Below are positions 35,281 to 44,263 of a DNA stretch of 64,000 nt, piece by piece. The stretch's first letter is position 1. The number at the start of each line of letters is the position of its first letter. This DNA comes from Ponticaulis sp. Its GTDB lineage: Bacteria > Pseudomonadota > Alphaproteobacteria > Caulobacterales > Hyphomonadaceae. Both the position numbers and the translations under genes were made by a program. The stretch is from the NCBI GenBank assembly GCA_002723155.1, contig PBNO01000013.1:19749-83748 (forward strand). The letters are read 5' to 3'. Under the pieces are notes generated by a model, which saw only the letters and a program-made list of their open reading frames with translations, did not search any database and was not told the DNA's origin.

Positions 35281-35388
35281 TTTGATGTCAATTTTTCCAC
35301 GGGCACGGCAATGGATCAGTCATCGTCGGATAGGCCGCCCCCACATCGACAAAGCAACCACCGTTGAAGACGCCGCGGGGCGCGCCTC

Positions 35389-36546
35389 CTAACTTTCGTT
35401 GACCCGCGCCGCCATGCGAGCCGCCGCGCCGCTTTTCACGGCGAGCTGCGCGCCATAGCGCAGCACCGTCTTGGGATCGCGCCAGCGGTATGCCTGCATA
35501 ATCGCGGGTAAGGGCTCGCGCGCGGCGAAATTGTCCTGCGCCACGCCAACGCGGAGCGAATGGCTCGACACGGCCGCAACCCAGCGCGCCACTTCCGCTT
35601 CGCTCATGGGGCCGAGCAACTTCTTGTCGAACGCGCGCTGCACGAGCCGTTTGTAGATGAGGTTGATGCTGTTGGGATGCAGCCGCTTGGTCCCGATCGC
35701 CGCGATCGAGCCGTCAAAGTGGGTTTCGATGCGGCGGAACAGCGGCCCCTTATCGATACGCGCCGCCTCGCGCCACCGCGCGATCGCCTTCATCGTCGCA
35801 GGGGACAGGTAGCCCCAGGCCCCCTCGCCTTCCTGATCGGTCTTGCTCGACGGGATGAACAAGGCCCCTGCCCCTTGTGCATCCGGTCCGTGGATATGGT
35901 CGACGTCGATCGCCACCACCTCCGAGCGGCGCGCGGCCACGTCATAGGCGACACGCATCAACGCCTCGTCTCGCAGGCCCATCTCATCGCGCCGGACCGC
36001 CTTCAGCAAATGGGCGAGGCACACGCCGGAGGCCGGGCTGTCGAAATCGGCAATATCGCCCTTGAAGCGGATCGCACGGGCCTGGCGCTGGCGAACCCCC
36101 CGCTTCTTGCGCGCCGCCTTCTTCTCGAAGGTTATCAATTCCCCGCTTGTCGGATCGGGAAGCCCGGCCAAGCGATAGGCCCGGCCAATGTAAGAGACAT
36201 AGCGTTCGATCGTCGCCATCGCGCGGATTTCTTCGGCCGAGGGGTCGATGCCCGACAGCGCTCGGATAAAGGCCGCTACATGGCTTGGCGTCGCCCGCGC
36301 CGGGACGACGCCATGGCGGCGACACCAATCGCCCCATACCGTCAGGTCCGAGCGGAAGGCGCGGCGGGTATTGTCCGACCAGCCCCGCACCGCGGCCGAC
36401 ACCAGTTCAGCATCGAGGCGGACGCCAGCGCCGACAAGATCGCGCACGTCCTCGACGACTTCCGCCACGAAAGGATCGGGGAAAGGAACGGGCAACGCGG
36501 CCGCTGGCGACGGCTGTGCCGGAGGTTCAGGGGCATCGGCGTTCAT
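35389..36546 (-). CDS. Tyrosine recombinase/integrase
   Basis: 385 aa. N-terminal SAM-like core-binding domain (NTRRAFRSDLTVWGDWCRRHG), catalytic domain with AYDVAARRSEVVAI (first Arg), SSHSLRVGVAQD (His-x-x-Arg) and RDPKTVLRYGAQL (Tyr nucleophile). Plasmid-type integrase at the border between metal island and maintenance module; could have mobilised the island or act in multimer resolution. Attachment sites not identified. Confidence 0.92.
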   Translation of the reverse strand: MNADAPEPPAQPSPAAALPVPFPDPFVAEVVEDVRDLVGAGVRLDAELVSAAVRGWSDNTRRAFRSDLTVWGDWCRRHGVVPARATPSHVAAFIRALSGIDPSAEEIRAMATIERYVSYIGRAYRLAGLPDPTSGELITFEKKAARKKRGVRQRQARAIRFKGDIADFDSPASGVCLAHLLKAVRRDEMGLRDEALMRVAYDVAARRSEVVAIDVDHIHGPDAQGAGALFIPSSKTDQEGEGAWGYLSPATMKAIARWREAARIDKGPLFRRIETHFDGSIAAIGTKRLHPNSINLIYKRLVQRAFDKKLLGPMSEAEVARWVAAVSSHSLRVGVAQDNFAAREPLPAIMQAYRWRDPKTVLRYGAQLAVKSGAAARMAARVNES

Positions 36547-36628
36547 GGCGACGAGGATTAGCGCGGCGACATTCTATTGTATAGGGTGTTGATAAGCAGA
36601 CATTATCAACACTGAGCGTCGAGGCGGG

Positions 36629-36654
36629 TAGACTGAAATGCGTGTTTCAGTCTA
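36629..36654. promoter_or_regulatory. 10-bp-arm inverted repeat upstream of the DUF1612-like gene
   Basis: TAGACTGAAA / TTTCAGTCTA around a 6-bp centre TGCGTG. It overlaps the first possible start and lies just upstream of the second. Candidate autoregulatory operator or recombination site. Confidence 0.55.
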
Positions 36655-36664
36655 TTATTGGGTT

Positions 36665-37663
36665 ATGACTCGGCCGGTCCGCCCGTTCACCGCCCTCCCC
36701 TGGACATCGGATCTGGTTGCCGTGCTGGGCGATACAATGGCGGCCATCGGAGCGCTTGATGCGCGGATTTCCGCGAGTTCGGTAGCTTCGGCATGGCGGA
36801 TCCGGGCGAGTTGGGCGGGCTATGCAACAGCGCTCCGGCTGCAGCGCTTCGAAATCGATGAAATCGATGTTTTTTCTGCCCTCGTGGGCCTTCCCATTCC
36901 CCATCGCCCACCGGTTGCTACAATGGGTGAGCCGTTCGCCACCTACTCCGGGTGGCTGCGATCCCTCGGCGATCGCTCCGAACATCACTGGCGCGAGGCC
37001 CTGCCCTTCAGTTTCGAAGAGCCCGAGGGCTGGAGTTCGGCTCCCACGCTCCTCCGCGCGCTCGGCGTGCTCGATCTCTGGTCGAGAAGGGATGCGACGA
37101 TCAATGTCTGGCTCGCGTTTCCGGCACTCTGTGCGCGCATGGGTCTGACTAGCTCCCCCTTGCCCTCGCTCGCGCTCGGCGACCCGGCACTGCGTACGTT
37201 GCATGGCCCGCGGGTCGCGCAATTGCGGCGCCTCCTGAAGACGATACGGGAGAATTGCGAAGATGGGCTTGCACGCCTCGACCGGCTCGAAAAATGGCGC
37301 CGGGACTTTGCCGCCGTCATTGCCGGAGAGTTGCGGCCGGGGCAGCTTGAGGACCTCGGGAAGCTTGCCCTGACCACGCCGGCCGTCTCGGCCCGCGGCG
37401 TCAGTAATCGCCTGGGCATGACGGTATCGGGTGCGGGCAAGCTGCTGGCCCGCGCCGCCGAGCGCGGACTCTTCGTGGAAGTCTCGGGACGCACGAGCTG
37501 GCGGGTCTACATCACAAGCGAGGCCGGGATCGCACTCGGGATTCTTGCGGCACCGCGGGGTCGGCCACCCTCCCCTCCCCCGCCCTCGCCCGGTCTGGAC
37601 GCCGTCCTCTGCGCTTTTGACCGCGAGATGGAAGCGATCGACCGGCTCCTCGAGAAGGGTTAA
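36665..37663 (+). CDS. Possible DUF1612/HTH plasmid protein
   Basis: 332 aa from MTRPVRPFTALPW; a start nine codons earlier lies inside an inverted repeat. N-terminal segment PWTSDLVAVLGDTMAAIGALDARI and LRLQRFEIDEIDVFS resembles the DUF1612 family found beside plasmid rep/par genes in alphaproteobacteria. The C-terminus has a winged-helix-like region (LTTPAVSARGVSNRLGMTVS, then LLARAAERGLFVEV). Likely DNA-binding plasmid regulator; assignment is from memory of the pattern. Confidence 0.65.
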   Translation: MTRPVRPFTALPWTSDLVAVLGDTMAAIGALDARISASSVASAWRIRASWAGYATALRLQRFEIDEIDVFSALVGLPIPHRPPVATMGEPFATYSGWLRSLGDRSEHHWREALPFSFEEPEGWSSAPTLLRALGVLDLWSRRDATINVWLAFPALCARMGLTSSPLPSLALGDPALRTLHGPRVAQLRRLLKTIRENCEDGLARLDRLEKWRRDFAAVIAGELRPGQLEDLGKLALTTPAVSARGVSNRLGMTVSGAGKLLARAAERGLFVEVSGRTSWRVYITSEAGIALGILAAPRGRPPSPPPPSPGLDAVLCAFDREMEAIDRLLEKG

Positions 37664-37672
37664 ACGTGACCC

Positions 37673-38659
37673 CTACGCGAGGAGCTTTTCGATCGCGCTC
37701 ATGAGCTCGCTCTTGGACGCGCCCGAGCCGGGATGCACCTTGATCGTCACTCCCTCGCCTCGTGCAGGACGCGTGACCGTGAGCATCGGCTTCCCCGTCT
37801 TGGCTTTGAGCAATGTCGTATTCGCCTTCGCGGACCGACTGGCCGGGGCCGTGGTGGCGCGCAGCAGACGCTTGGCCGTTTCCGGACCCGACAGCGCATC
37901 TTCACCGGCCGCCCGTGCCGATACGATCACTTGCGCTTCCTCTTCCATGCTCTGGCGCGCGCGTGCGTCCTTCACCAAGGGCTTCAGATCGCGCGCTATT
38001 CGCACCGTAATATCGTGCCGATCGGCGAACGCCTCAACCAGCGGCGCGGGCAACCGGGCAACGTTGAGCATGCGATTTAGCCAAGAGGAAGAAATGTTGA
38101 GATGCTCGGCCATTTGCGCGAGCGAGCCTTCGTAGAACTCCGCCAGCGCGGTTTCGTACTCATGGGCGCGCTCCCAGTCGGTGATGTCCTTGCGGGACCG
38201 GTTCTCAACATCAGAAACCCGGAAGGCTTCCTCGTCCGTGAGCTGCTGAACAGTGACGAGATATTCGAACTCAGGGTGATTGTGTTCGCGCAGCCAGCGC
38301 ACCGTCCACCAGCGGCGCACGCCCGCTATGATCTCGTAGTCGAAATCAGGATCATCGCGCAGGCGCCGCACGATGGCGGGGATTCGCTGCTTCTTGGCCG
38401 AGAGGAATGCGTCGATGAGGTCGCGGCAGCTTTCCTCCGTGAGATGGTCAAGGTCGCGGTTGTGCAGGCGCCAGGGCCTGCAACGGGCCGGGTCGACGAA
38501 CTCTGTCCGGTCGGTCACGACCTTGCCCGAGGCCAAGCGGTTGAGCGCCTCGCTGCGGCTCGCCATGACGCTCCGCGCCGGCGCGGCCTCATCATCTGTC
38601 AGGTCTTCATCAAGTGAATCCGTAAGCAGCGAACTGAAGCCTTTGTTGCCGTTAGCCAT
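37673..38659 (-). CDS. parB: ParB, plasmid partition CTP-switch DNA-binding protein
   Basis: 328 aa. N-terminal ParA-interacting stretch, ParB/Srx domain with YEIIAGVRRWWTVRWLREH and DVENRSRKDITDWERAHEY (equivalents of GERRxR and ENxQR), then HTH (GSLAQMAEHLNISSSWLNRML). Binds parS; two parS-like palindromes lie just upstream. Downstream of parA on the same strand, 180 bp apart. Confidence 0.94.
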   Translation of the reverse strand: MANGNKGFSSLLTDSLDEDLTDDEAAPARSVMASRSEALNRLASGKVVTDRTEFVDPARCRPWRLHNRDLDHLTEESCRDLIDAFLSAKKQRIPAIVRRLRDDPDFDYEIIAGVRRWWTVRWLREHNHPEFEYLVTVQQLTDEEAFRVSDVENRSRKDITDWERAHEYETALAEFYEGSLAQMAEHLNISSSWLNRMLNVARLPAPLVEAFADRHDITVRIARDLKPLVKDARARQSMEEEAQVIVSARAAGEDALSGPETAKRLLRATTAPASRSAKANTTLLKAKTGKPMLTVTRPARGEGVTIKVHPGSGASKSELMSAIEKLLA

Positions 38660-38695
38660 GGTTCAAACCCTTCCTTATTTCCTGCGTTCCGGAGC

Positions 38696-38717
38696 GAAAT
38701 TGCCACGTGGCAATTTC
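38696..38717. repeat. parS-like palindrome, copy 1
   Basis: Perfect palindrome centred on CACGTG; core ATTGCCACGTGGCAAT with matching GAA/TTC on the outside. It lies 37 bp upstream of the parB ATG. Confidence 0.8.
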
Positions 38718-38821
38718 ACCGGCAGGGGTCGCTTGGCCCGCGCGATCTGCGCGCCCCCGCGTGGCCTCCGACGCCGGCGTGAAAATGCATATCTCTCTGA
38801 TTCTACGCGAGGAAAACCGAC

Positions 38822-38839
38822 AATTGCCACGTGGCAATT
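38822..38839. repeat. parS-like palindrome, copy 2
   Basis: The same core ATTGCCACGTGGCAAT, 124 bp from copy 1, directly after the parA stop. Two identical 16-bp palindromes flanking the parA-parB spacer are strong centromere candidates. Confidence 0.8.
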
Positions 38840-40048
38840 TCATGATCCGCCCTCCCCTTGCCTCCTACTCCAAGACGCGACGACGTCAGTTTCGATCTCT
38901 TCGCACACGGCGTTCAGATACTTAAGGCAGCGCACGTGAACATCGCGCGATGTTACGGGCCGGTCGAGTTCAAACACCGTCTTGAGCCTCGAACTGGCGT
39001 TATCGATCTCTGCGCTGGTCGGCATGATTGAGGTGAGAAGCGAGCCGCCGAACACGTCGCGCATCATCGCCAGCAGCTCGCGGTGCATCGACTTGTTCTC
39101 GTCCACCCGGCTCGCCACCACGCGGATGAAATTGTACGCCGGGCGCGCCCTCCCCCCAAGCTGTTCGAGCTGCTCCATGGTGGTCCGGGCCATGTCGACG
39201 AACGATACGGTCGAGGAGAAGTCGATGACGCTGGGCGGCATCGGAATGACCATGGCATTGGCCGCCTGCAACACCGCCATGGACACCATGCCAAGCGCTG
39301 GCGGCGGGTCCATGATGACGACATCGTAGTCGTGGACCACCTCGTCAATCGCTTGCGAAATGAGGTCGATCACGTCGAAGCTGCGTGTCTGAGCCAAGTG
39401 AGCGGCAATCTCGTACTCGAGGTTGTAGAGCTTCAGGTTCGACGGGATGAGATCCAGGCCGTGGAAATGCGTCTTGCGGATAATTGAGCGGACACCGAGC
39501 AATTCAGGGTCGTGGAAGTGCCCGTAGAGCGTATCGTTCTCGGTGAGATCGATGTCGGGGCGGTAGCCGAACATCATCGTAGAACTCGCCTGGCTGTCGC
39601 AATCGACGAGCAGGGTGCGATACCCCTTGATCGCGAAGTGCTGCGCGAGATGGACCGCAATCGTCGATTTGCCGACGCCGCCCTTGAAGTTCGACACCGA
39701 GATGATCGCCGGCGTGTCGGCCGTATCGCGCCAGCGACGAGTCCCAAAAACCTTGCGCATATGGTCGAGTTCGGTGAGGTTATAGGGCAGGCGATGACCC
39801 GATGGGGTGCGACCGCGCTCAGGCAGCCTGCCGTCGCGTTCGGCCTCGCGGATGGCCGAGGCAGTCCGATCGACAAGCTCGGCGGCCTTGGAAATGGGGA
39901 AGGTGGGTCCAGCCTTCTCTCCAGTCTCAGGATCCATGGCGTGGGTCTGCAACCGCTTAAGGATCGCCAGCGATTTGCGGTGAAGGGAACGGAGATCATC
40001 GGTTGCTGTGCTGGCTTCGAGCCCATCGGTCGAAATCTGGATCGCCAT
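38840..40048 (-). CDS. parA: ParA, plasmid partition ATPase
   Basis: 402 aa type Ia ParA. N-terminal wHTH-like region (FPISKAAELVDRTASAIREAERDG) that lets ParA bind its own operator, deviant Walker A NFKGGVGKSTIAVHLA, switch region DCDSQASSTMMFGY, and Walker B VVIMDPPPALG. The 5' end of the gene contains one iteron-like sequence. Confidence 0.95.
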   Translation of the reverse strand: MAIQISTDGLEASTATDDLRSLHRKSLAILKRLQTHAMDPETGEKAGPTFPISKAAELVDRTASAIREAERDGRLPERGRTPSGHRLPYNLTELDHMRKVFGTRRWRDTADTPAIISVSNFKGGVGKSTIAVHLAQHFAIKGYRTLLVDCDSQASSTMMFGYRPDIDLTENDTLYGHFHDPELLGVRSIIRKTHFHGLDLIPSNLKLYNLEYEIAAHLAQTRSFDVIDLISQAIDEVVHDYDVVIMDPPPALGMVSMAVLQAANAMVIPMPPSVIDFSSTVSFVDMARTTMEQLEQLGGRARPAYNFIRVVASRVDENKSMHRELLAMMRDVFGGSLLTSIMPTSAEIDNASSRLKTVFELDRPVTSRDVHVRCLKYLNAVCEEIETDVVASWSRRQGEGGS

Positions 40049-40133
40049 GTGAGGTCCTCGTTGGAAGTTTGGCGACCGGAATAGCGATAGTTGAAGCTTT
40101 CATCAATGATTTGGCCCCAAAACTTCCAAGAGG

Positions 40134-40454
40134 ACCGATGATCTCGGAGCCCTTTTCGCTCCCTCGCGATCGGAAGCGCGCCCAGAACCGATGATCTTCG
40201 TGCCGTTGAGGTCATTCTAGGCCAGCAACTTGGCCGGATAGGGGGTGCTGTGGACAACAACCGATGATCAGCGAGCGCGACCGATGGCCTTGGTGCGCTT
40301 TTGCTATGATCTCGGTGCGGCCAAACCGATGATGTCGGAGCACATACCTACTATAACAGAATCTCCTTCTACGAATCCGATTCGCGAATCGGTTTTATTT
40401 GGATTTTTTGGTTTTGGAGCCGCTGGTGTGCGGAAGGGACCGGAGATCATCGGT
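40134..40454. other. Iteron-bearing replication origin (oriV)
   Basis: ACCGATGATCTCSG-like iterons occur at 40134-40147, 40187-40200, 40260-40273, 40325-40338 and inverted at 40441-40454, with a degenerate copy at 40280 and one more inside parA (39990-40003). A DnaA-box-like TGTGGACAA is at 40249-40257. A low-GC stretch with the palindrome CCGATTCGCGAATCGG (40377-40392) precedes T-rich DNA. The initiator gene follows directly. Confidence 0.82.
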
Positions 40455-40573
40455 GATTTTGCAGGTTTTCGACTGGAAAACCCTCCAAAATCGCCAAAAG
40501 GGTTGATTTGGGCCACGAACCCTGTTGTCCATTCCGGGACAAGACATCACCCGGCAAGACGGGGAAGGGGACG

Positions 40574-41878
40574 ATGAGACAAGATGATCGCGCACCGCTA
40601 GGCCACCAATACGCGCTTGCCATGCTTTCCGGCGGCGAGGAAGAAGTGCGCGGACTGGCCGAGCAGGCGGGCAGCCAGTTGACGTTGGATGCTTTCCTAC
40701 GCGTGCAGGACGAGGAACCTGTCCCGGCTTTCCTTCATTCGGCGCTTTGCGCAATGTCACTGCCGACCAAGCGCCCCAAGGACGAGTTTGAACCGATCAT
40801 TCGCGAGGATGGCCGGTACGCTCTCGCGATCAATCCCCGGCCGGTACTGCAGGAGATCGATGGGAAGCGGGTGATGAAGAGCCTCGGCGTGCCGTTCGGC
40901 TCCTATCCCCGCGTCGCGCTGATCTACATTCTCTCGCAGGCGGTGCAGCAGCGATCGCGCGATGTGTTTCTAGGGCGTAATTTCACCGACTGGATGCGCC
41001 GTCTCGGTTACCAGACGATTTCCTATGGGCCCCGCGGCACCGCCAATCTGATGAAACAGCAGGTGGACCGGTTGCTCGCCTGTGAATGGCAGATTCGCTG
41101 GGACGGGGCCGACGCGGACCAGAACGCGTTTGCGGTCCGCGACGTGAAGATTTCGAATGAATACGCCGGATCGCTCGACAAGGACGGCGCCTTCGCTCGC
41201 GAGATCCGTATGTCGGAGGTGTTCTACCAGCATCTGGTCGAACATGCGGTCCCGCTCAACGAGGTCGCGATCCGCGAGCTCAAGGGGACGCCGACGGCGC
41301 TCGATCTGTATACATATCTTGCCTACCGTCTGCCGCGGGTGAGCGCCGAAAGGGGGCAGGCCATCTCCTGGGACCAGCTCGCGAAGCACCTGGGTAATGC
41401 CGCCGACAGCAAACGCTTCCGACAGACCGTCCGCGAGACCATGCAACTCGTCTCGTCGGTCTATCCCAACGCCAACGTCGATGTCTCGGGCCGAAAGGTC
41501 TTGCTCTACCCGTCGCCGGCGCCGCTCGAGAAGAAGCTCGTGGGCGCGCACCTGCGGCTCGTGGGCGTCGAACCGCGCAGGAAGAAACCAGTTGCCGGGC
41601 ACTCGGACGCAGCTTCGGGGGAGGGCAGGGCGGTGCAGAAGCCTGCGGCGGACCTGCTGGCCTTTCCCGCGGGAAGCCTGCAGTACGGCTCCCGCGAGGC
41701 GGCCTTTCTCGCCATCGGCCGGGACAAGGGCGCCCCGTGGGATGTCGACATGATGGCTGGCGAATTCCGCCGCGGATGTCCCGACATCGATCGCAGGCGG
41801 ACCGAGAAGGAATGGCTGCGTATGTGGGAAAGCTTCGTCACCGCCTTCGCCAAACGCCGACGCCAGTCGCAAGCCTGA
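40574..41878 (+). CDS. repA: RepA_C-type plasmid replication initiator
   Basis: 434 aa. The pattern ALCAMSLPTKRPKDE, INPRPVLQEIDGKRV, GVPFGSYPRVALIYILSQA and VFLGRNFTDWMRRLGY is that of the plasmid RepA_C family, widespread in alphaproteobacteria next to parAB. Two winged-helix domains are expected; ELKGTPTALDLYTYLAYRL marks the second. GGGGAAGGGG precedes the ATG. Binds the upstream iterons. Confidence 0.92.
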   Translation: MRQDDRAPLGHQYALAMLSGGEEEVRGLAEQAGSQLTLDAFLRVQDEEPVPAFLHSALCAMSLPTKRPKDEFEPIIREDGRYALAINPRPVLQEIDGKRVMKSLGVPFGSYPRVALIYILSQAVQQRSRDVFLGRNFTDWMRRLGYQTISYGPRGTANLMKQQVDRLLACEWQIRWDGADADQNAFAVRDVKISNEYAGSLDKDGAFAREIRMSEVFYQHLVEHAVPLNEVAIRELKGTPTALDLYTYLAYRLPRVSAERGQAISWDQLAKHLGNAADSKRFRQTVRETMQLVSSVYPNANVDVSGRKVLLYPSPAPLEKKLVGAHLRLVGVEPRRKKPVAGHSDAASGEGRAVQKPAADLLAFPAGSLQYGSREAAFLAIGRDKGAPWDVDMMAGEFRRGCPDIDRRRTEKEWLRMWESFVTAFAKRRRQSQA

Positions 41879-42076
41879 AGGTCGGCTTTGGGACCTTGAG
41901 CCTGGCCGGGATCCGCCGAGCGGACTCTCGGGGTGGACTCAGCGTGCATCATAGGGAGTACGGCGAGTTGCCGGTTGAGCAAGTGGAATGGTAGCGACCA
42001 TTTACGTGCACCGGGGGAAACCAAACCCAAGTGGAAGTTTTTCCTTGCGGCAGCCTTTCCCGGAGTTTGACAGCGC

Positions 42077-42352
42077 ATGAAACACGAAGTGCTCATAGCT
42101 TGGACGTCGCTGTATATCGGCGTCGGTTGCATGGCGCTAATCTGCGCCGCGCTGGCAATCGCGGTCACGGCCGACGAATTGCTAAGTGGCCGTTGGCGCG
42201 TCGCAACATCGAGCTGGAGTGAGAAAGCACTGCTCCTCCCCAAGTCATTGATCCGTTGGCAAGTCAATTACCTTAAGGGCGCTCCCGTGATCCTGGTGAT
42301 CGCTCTTTACTACGCATGGAGCGTAGGTTTTTCAGTTTTCTGGGATTTGTGA
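42077..42352 (+). CDS. Small two-helix membrane protein (module copy 2)
   Basis: 91 aa, same length as the first copy and closely similar throughout ([40 protein letters not shown]). Ends in the same [10 protein letters not shown] and again overlaps the convergent transglycosylase by 21 bp. Separated from repA by about 200 bp in which I see no gene. Confidence 0.82.
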   Translation: MKHEVLIAWTSLYIGVGCMALICAALAIAVTADELLSGRWRVATSSWSEKALLLPKSLIRWQVNYLKGAPVILVIALYYAWSVGFSVFWDL

Positions 42353-43193
42353 CGCCGGGGAGAACAGGGCCAACTGAACTCTCCGGAACGGATTGGCAGC
42401 CAACATCGAAACCGGGGTCGATCGGAAGATTGCTCGACCATCGAGCGTCGCCATGATCGTTCGAACGTATGTGCGGGTTTCGCTGAACGGCGGGAGACCG
42501 CCAAATTTCTGCACGTTGCCAGGTCCAGCATTATACGCGGCGAGCGCGAGCTCCCACGAACCGAAACGGTCAAGCTGCTCCCTTAGGTAGCGCGCTCCTC
42601 CTCGCAGATTTCCCTGTACGTTCCATGGATCGCGCACGCCAACGTAATGCGCGGTTCCCGGCATCAGTTGGGTCAGACCCATCGCGCCCGCAGAACTGCG
42701 TGCATAGGGGCGGTACCGACTCTCCTGCGCGACAAGGGCGTCGAAAAGTCGGAACGGGATGCCTGCTTCGCAGGCAGCCAGCATGATATCGTCGAAATAG
42801 ATCAACCGTCTGGCTTGGGCTTCCCCGCTAATTCCCGGAACGCGGGAAGTATCCGTCTGTCATACAGTCCGGATCGCCCGGAGCGTTCTCGTCTTGTCCA
42901 GTGCGCGACATGAACGGCGACCGACCGTTCCTCATCCATGAGGGCACATAATGGCTGCCGGAGTAGCCAGTTCCTTCTGCCGATGAGGACCTGAGAACCT
43001 CGAAGTCGGCCTCCAAGTCTATTTTAGACTCTTGTACCGCGACAGGCTCGGGAGAGGCCGAAACCGGCGCCGAACCAGGGATCAAAATCGCGAAGCTTTG
43101 ACCGGCTTCCGTTTGGAAGACATCAAGCCGTGTCTGCTGGGCAGACGCCTGTGAGGCTGTCAGGACCAATGCAGCGAGGACTATTCTTTTCAT
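42332..43193 (-). pseudogene. Lytic transglycosylase broken by a one-base insertion (module copy 2)
   Basis: Paralogue of the transglycosylase at 18.9-19.7 kb. The N-terminal part (signal peptide MKRIVLAALVLTASQASAQQ to DGYFPRSGN, stop at 42828-42830) and the C-terminal SLT domain (ALVAQESRYRPYARSSAGAM, LTQLMPGTAHYVGV) lie in different frames. Alignment with copy 1 ([13 protein letters not shown]) shows one extra A/T at about 42831-42835. Removing it restores [12 protein letters not shown]. The catalytic Glu and all SLT motifs are preserved, so inactivation is recent or the insertion is a sequencing error. Confidence 0.85.
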
Positions 43194-43326
43194 AACCATA
43201 CCTTTCGGCATGGGTCGATTATCGCAGTGAAATTCCTATGCGCGATCGGATGGTGGAGCAAGGCCTTCATTCAGGTGCCGAAACTACGCACAAAAAAGCA
43301 TCCTGCCTCGGAATGCGAGCAGGACT

Positions 43327-43355
43327 GGGGGGAGGCGAGGGGGAGGGGGGTTAGG
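43327..43355 (+). repeat. G-rich leader tract before the primase-like gene
   Basis: Runs of G6, G2, G5 and G6 separated by one to three bases, ending 11 bases before the ATG. First of a series of such tracts in 43-64 kb. Confidence 0.6.
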
Positions 43356-43366
43356 AAGGATGAGCG

Positions 43367-44206
43367 ATGCTGACCGCTTTGAAGCCCGAACAAGGAACTC
43401 TGGACATCGTTGCCGGCCTCAAGGGTCGCTGGCACGGATCCTACGCCATGTGCATATGCCCAGCTCATGCCGACGGACGCGCATCGCTCTCTATCAGGCA
43501 GGGGCAGCAAGGCATTCTCGTCCATTGTTTCGCCGGCTGCCGGAACGAAGACGTTCTTCGCACCATCGCTCGCACACGACCCATTCCAAATTCACCAGCA
43601 CCGGCGTTGCAGAACCATCCTGGGGCGGCGAACGCCGCTCGCCTGTGGGACAAGGCCAGCGCGATCGAGAGGACCTTGGCTGAAGAGTACCTGCGATACC
43701 GCGAGATTGACGGGAATGCGGCCGGTCTGCGCTATCTCCACGCATGTCCATTCGGCCGAAAGCCCGACACGGTGTTTCGACCAGCCATTCTTGTGCCAGT
43801 CCGAACCGGGATAAAGCTCGTCGCGATCCAGCGCATCGCGCTCGGGCCAAAGGGCAGGAGCCATAAAGGCAAGTACATGCTTGGTCGGCCGGGGGAGGGG
43901 GCATGGTCGCCAGACTTCAAGGGCTCCGTCCTGGCTCTCGCCGAAAGCATGGAAGATGCCGCCGCCTACGCCAAGCTCAAGGGTATCCCGTGTTGGAGTT
44001 CGCTTGGTGCGGAACGCTTGCCATTGGTCCGGATCCCCGACCGGGTTTCGACGCTCATCATCGCCGAGGACAACAACAGGGCGGGGCGGCTTGGCGCGCT
44101 GGCGGCGATTGAGGCGCTCACGACCGACACTCGAACGGTGACGAGAGACCCGCCACCGCGGGGCTTCACCGACTGGGCCGAATTCAACGAGCATCGGGGA
44201 GGCTGA
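43367..44206 (+). CDS. CHC2 zinc finger/Toprim primase-like protein
   Basis: 279 aa. DnaG-like zinc finger CICPAHADGRASLSI...HCFAGC, then a Toprim domain: VLALAESMEDAAAYAKLKG (catalytic Glu) and TLIIAEDNNRAG (DxD-like). Common on conjugative plasmids, presumably priming the transferred strand or plasmid replication. No helicase domain. GGAAGGATGAGCG precedes the ATG. Confidence 0.87.
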   Translation: MLTALKPEQGTLDIVAGLKGRWHGSYAMCICPAHADGRASLSIRQGQQGILVHCFAGCRNEDVLRTIARTRPIPNSPAPALQNHPGAANAARLWDKASAIERTLAEEYLRYREIDGNAAGLRYLHACPFGRKPDTVFRPAILVPVRTGIKLVAIQRIALGPKGRSHKGKYMLGRPGEGAWSPDFKGSVLALAESMEDAAAYAKLKGIPCWSSLGAERLPLVRIPDRVSTLIIAEDNNRAGRLGALAAIEALTTDTRTVTRDPPPRGFTDWAEFNEHRGG

Positions 44207-44219
44207 ACCACCTGAAAAA

Positions 44220-44232
44220 GGGGAGGGGGCGG
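44220..44232 (+). repeat. G-rich leader tract before the methylase-helicase gene
   Basis: GGGGAGGGGGCGG, followed 17 bases later by CATCAGGAG and the GTG start. Confidence 0.6.
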
Positions 44233-44263
44233 ACTGGTTGCGGATCAGCATCAGGAGCAGACC

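Noticed and set aside
40280-40293. Additional iteron ACCGATGGCCTTGG
   Set aside because: Only the first seven bases match the consensus; counted as degenerate, not as a full iteron.
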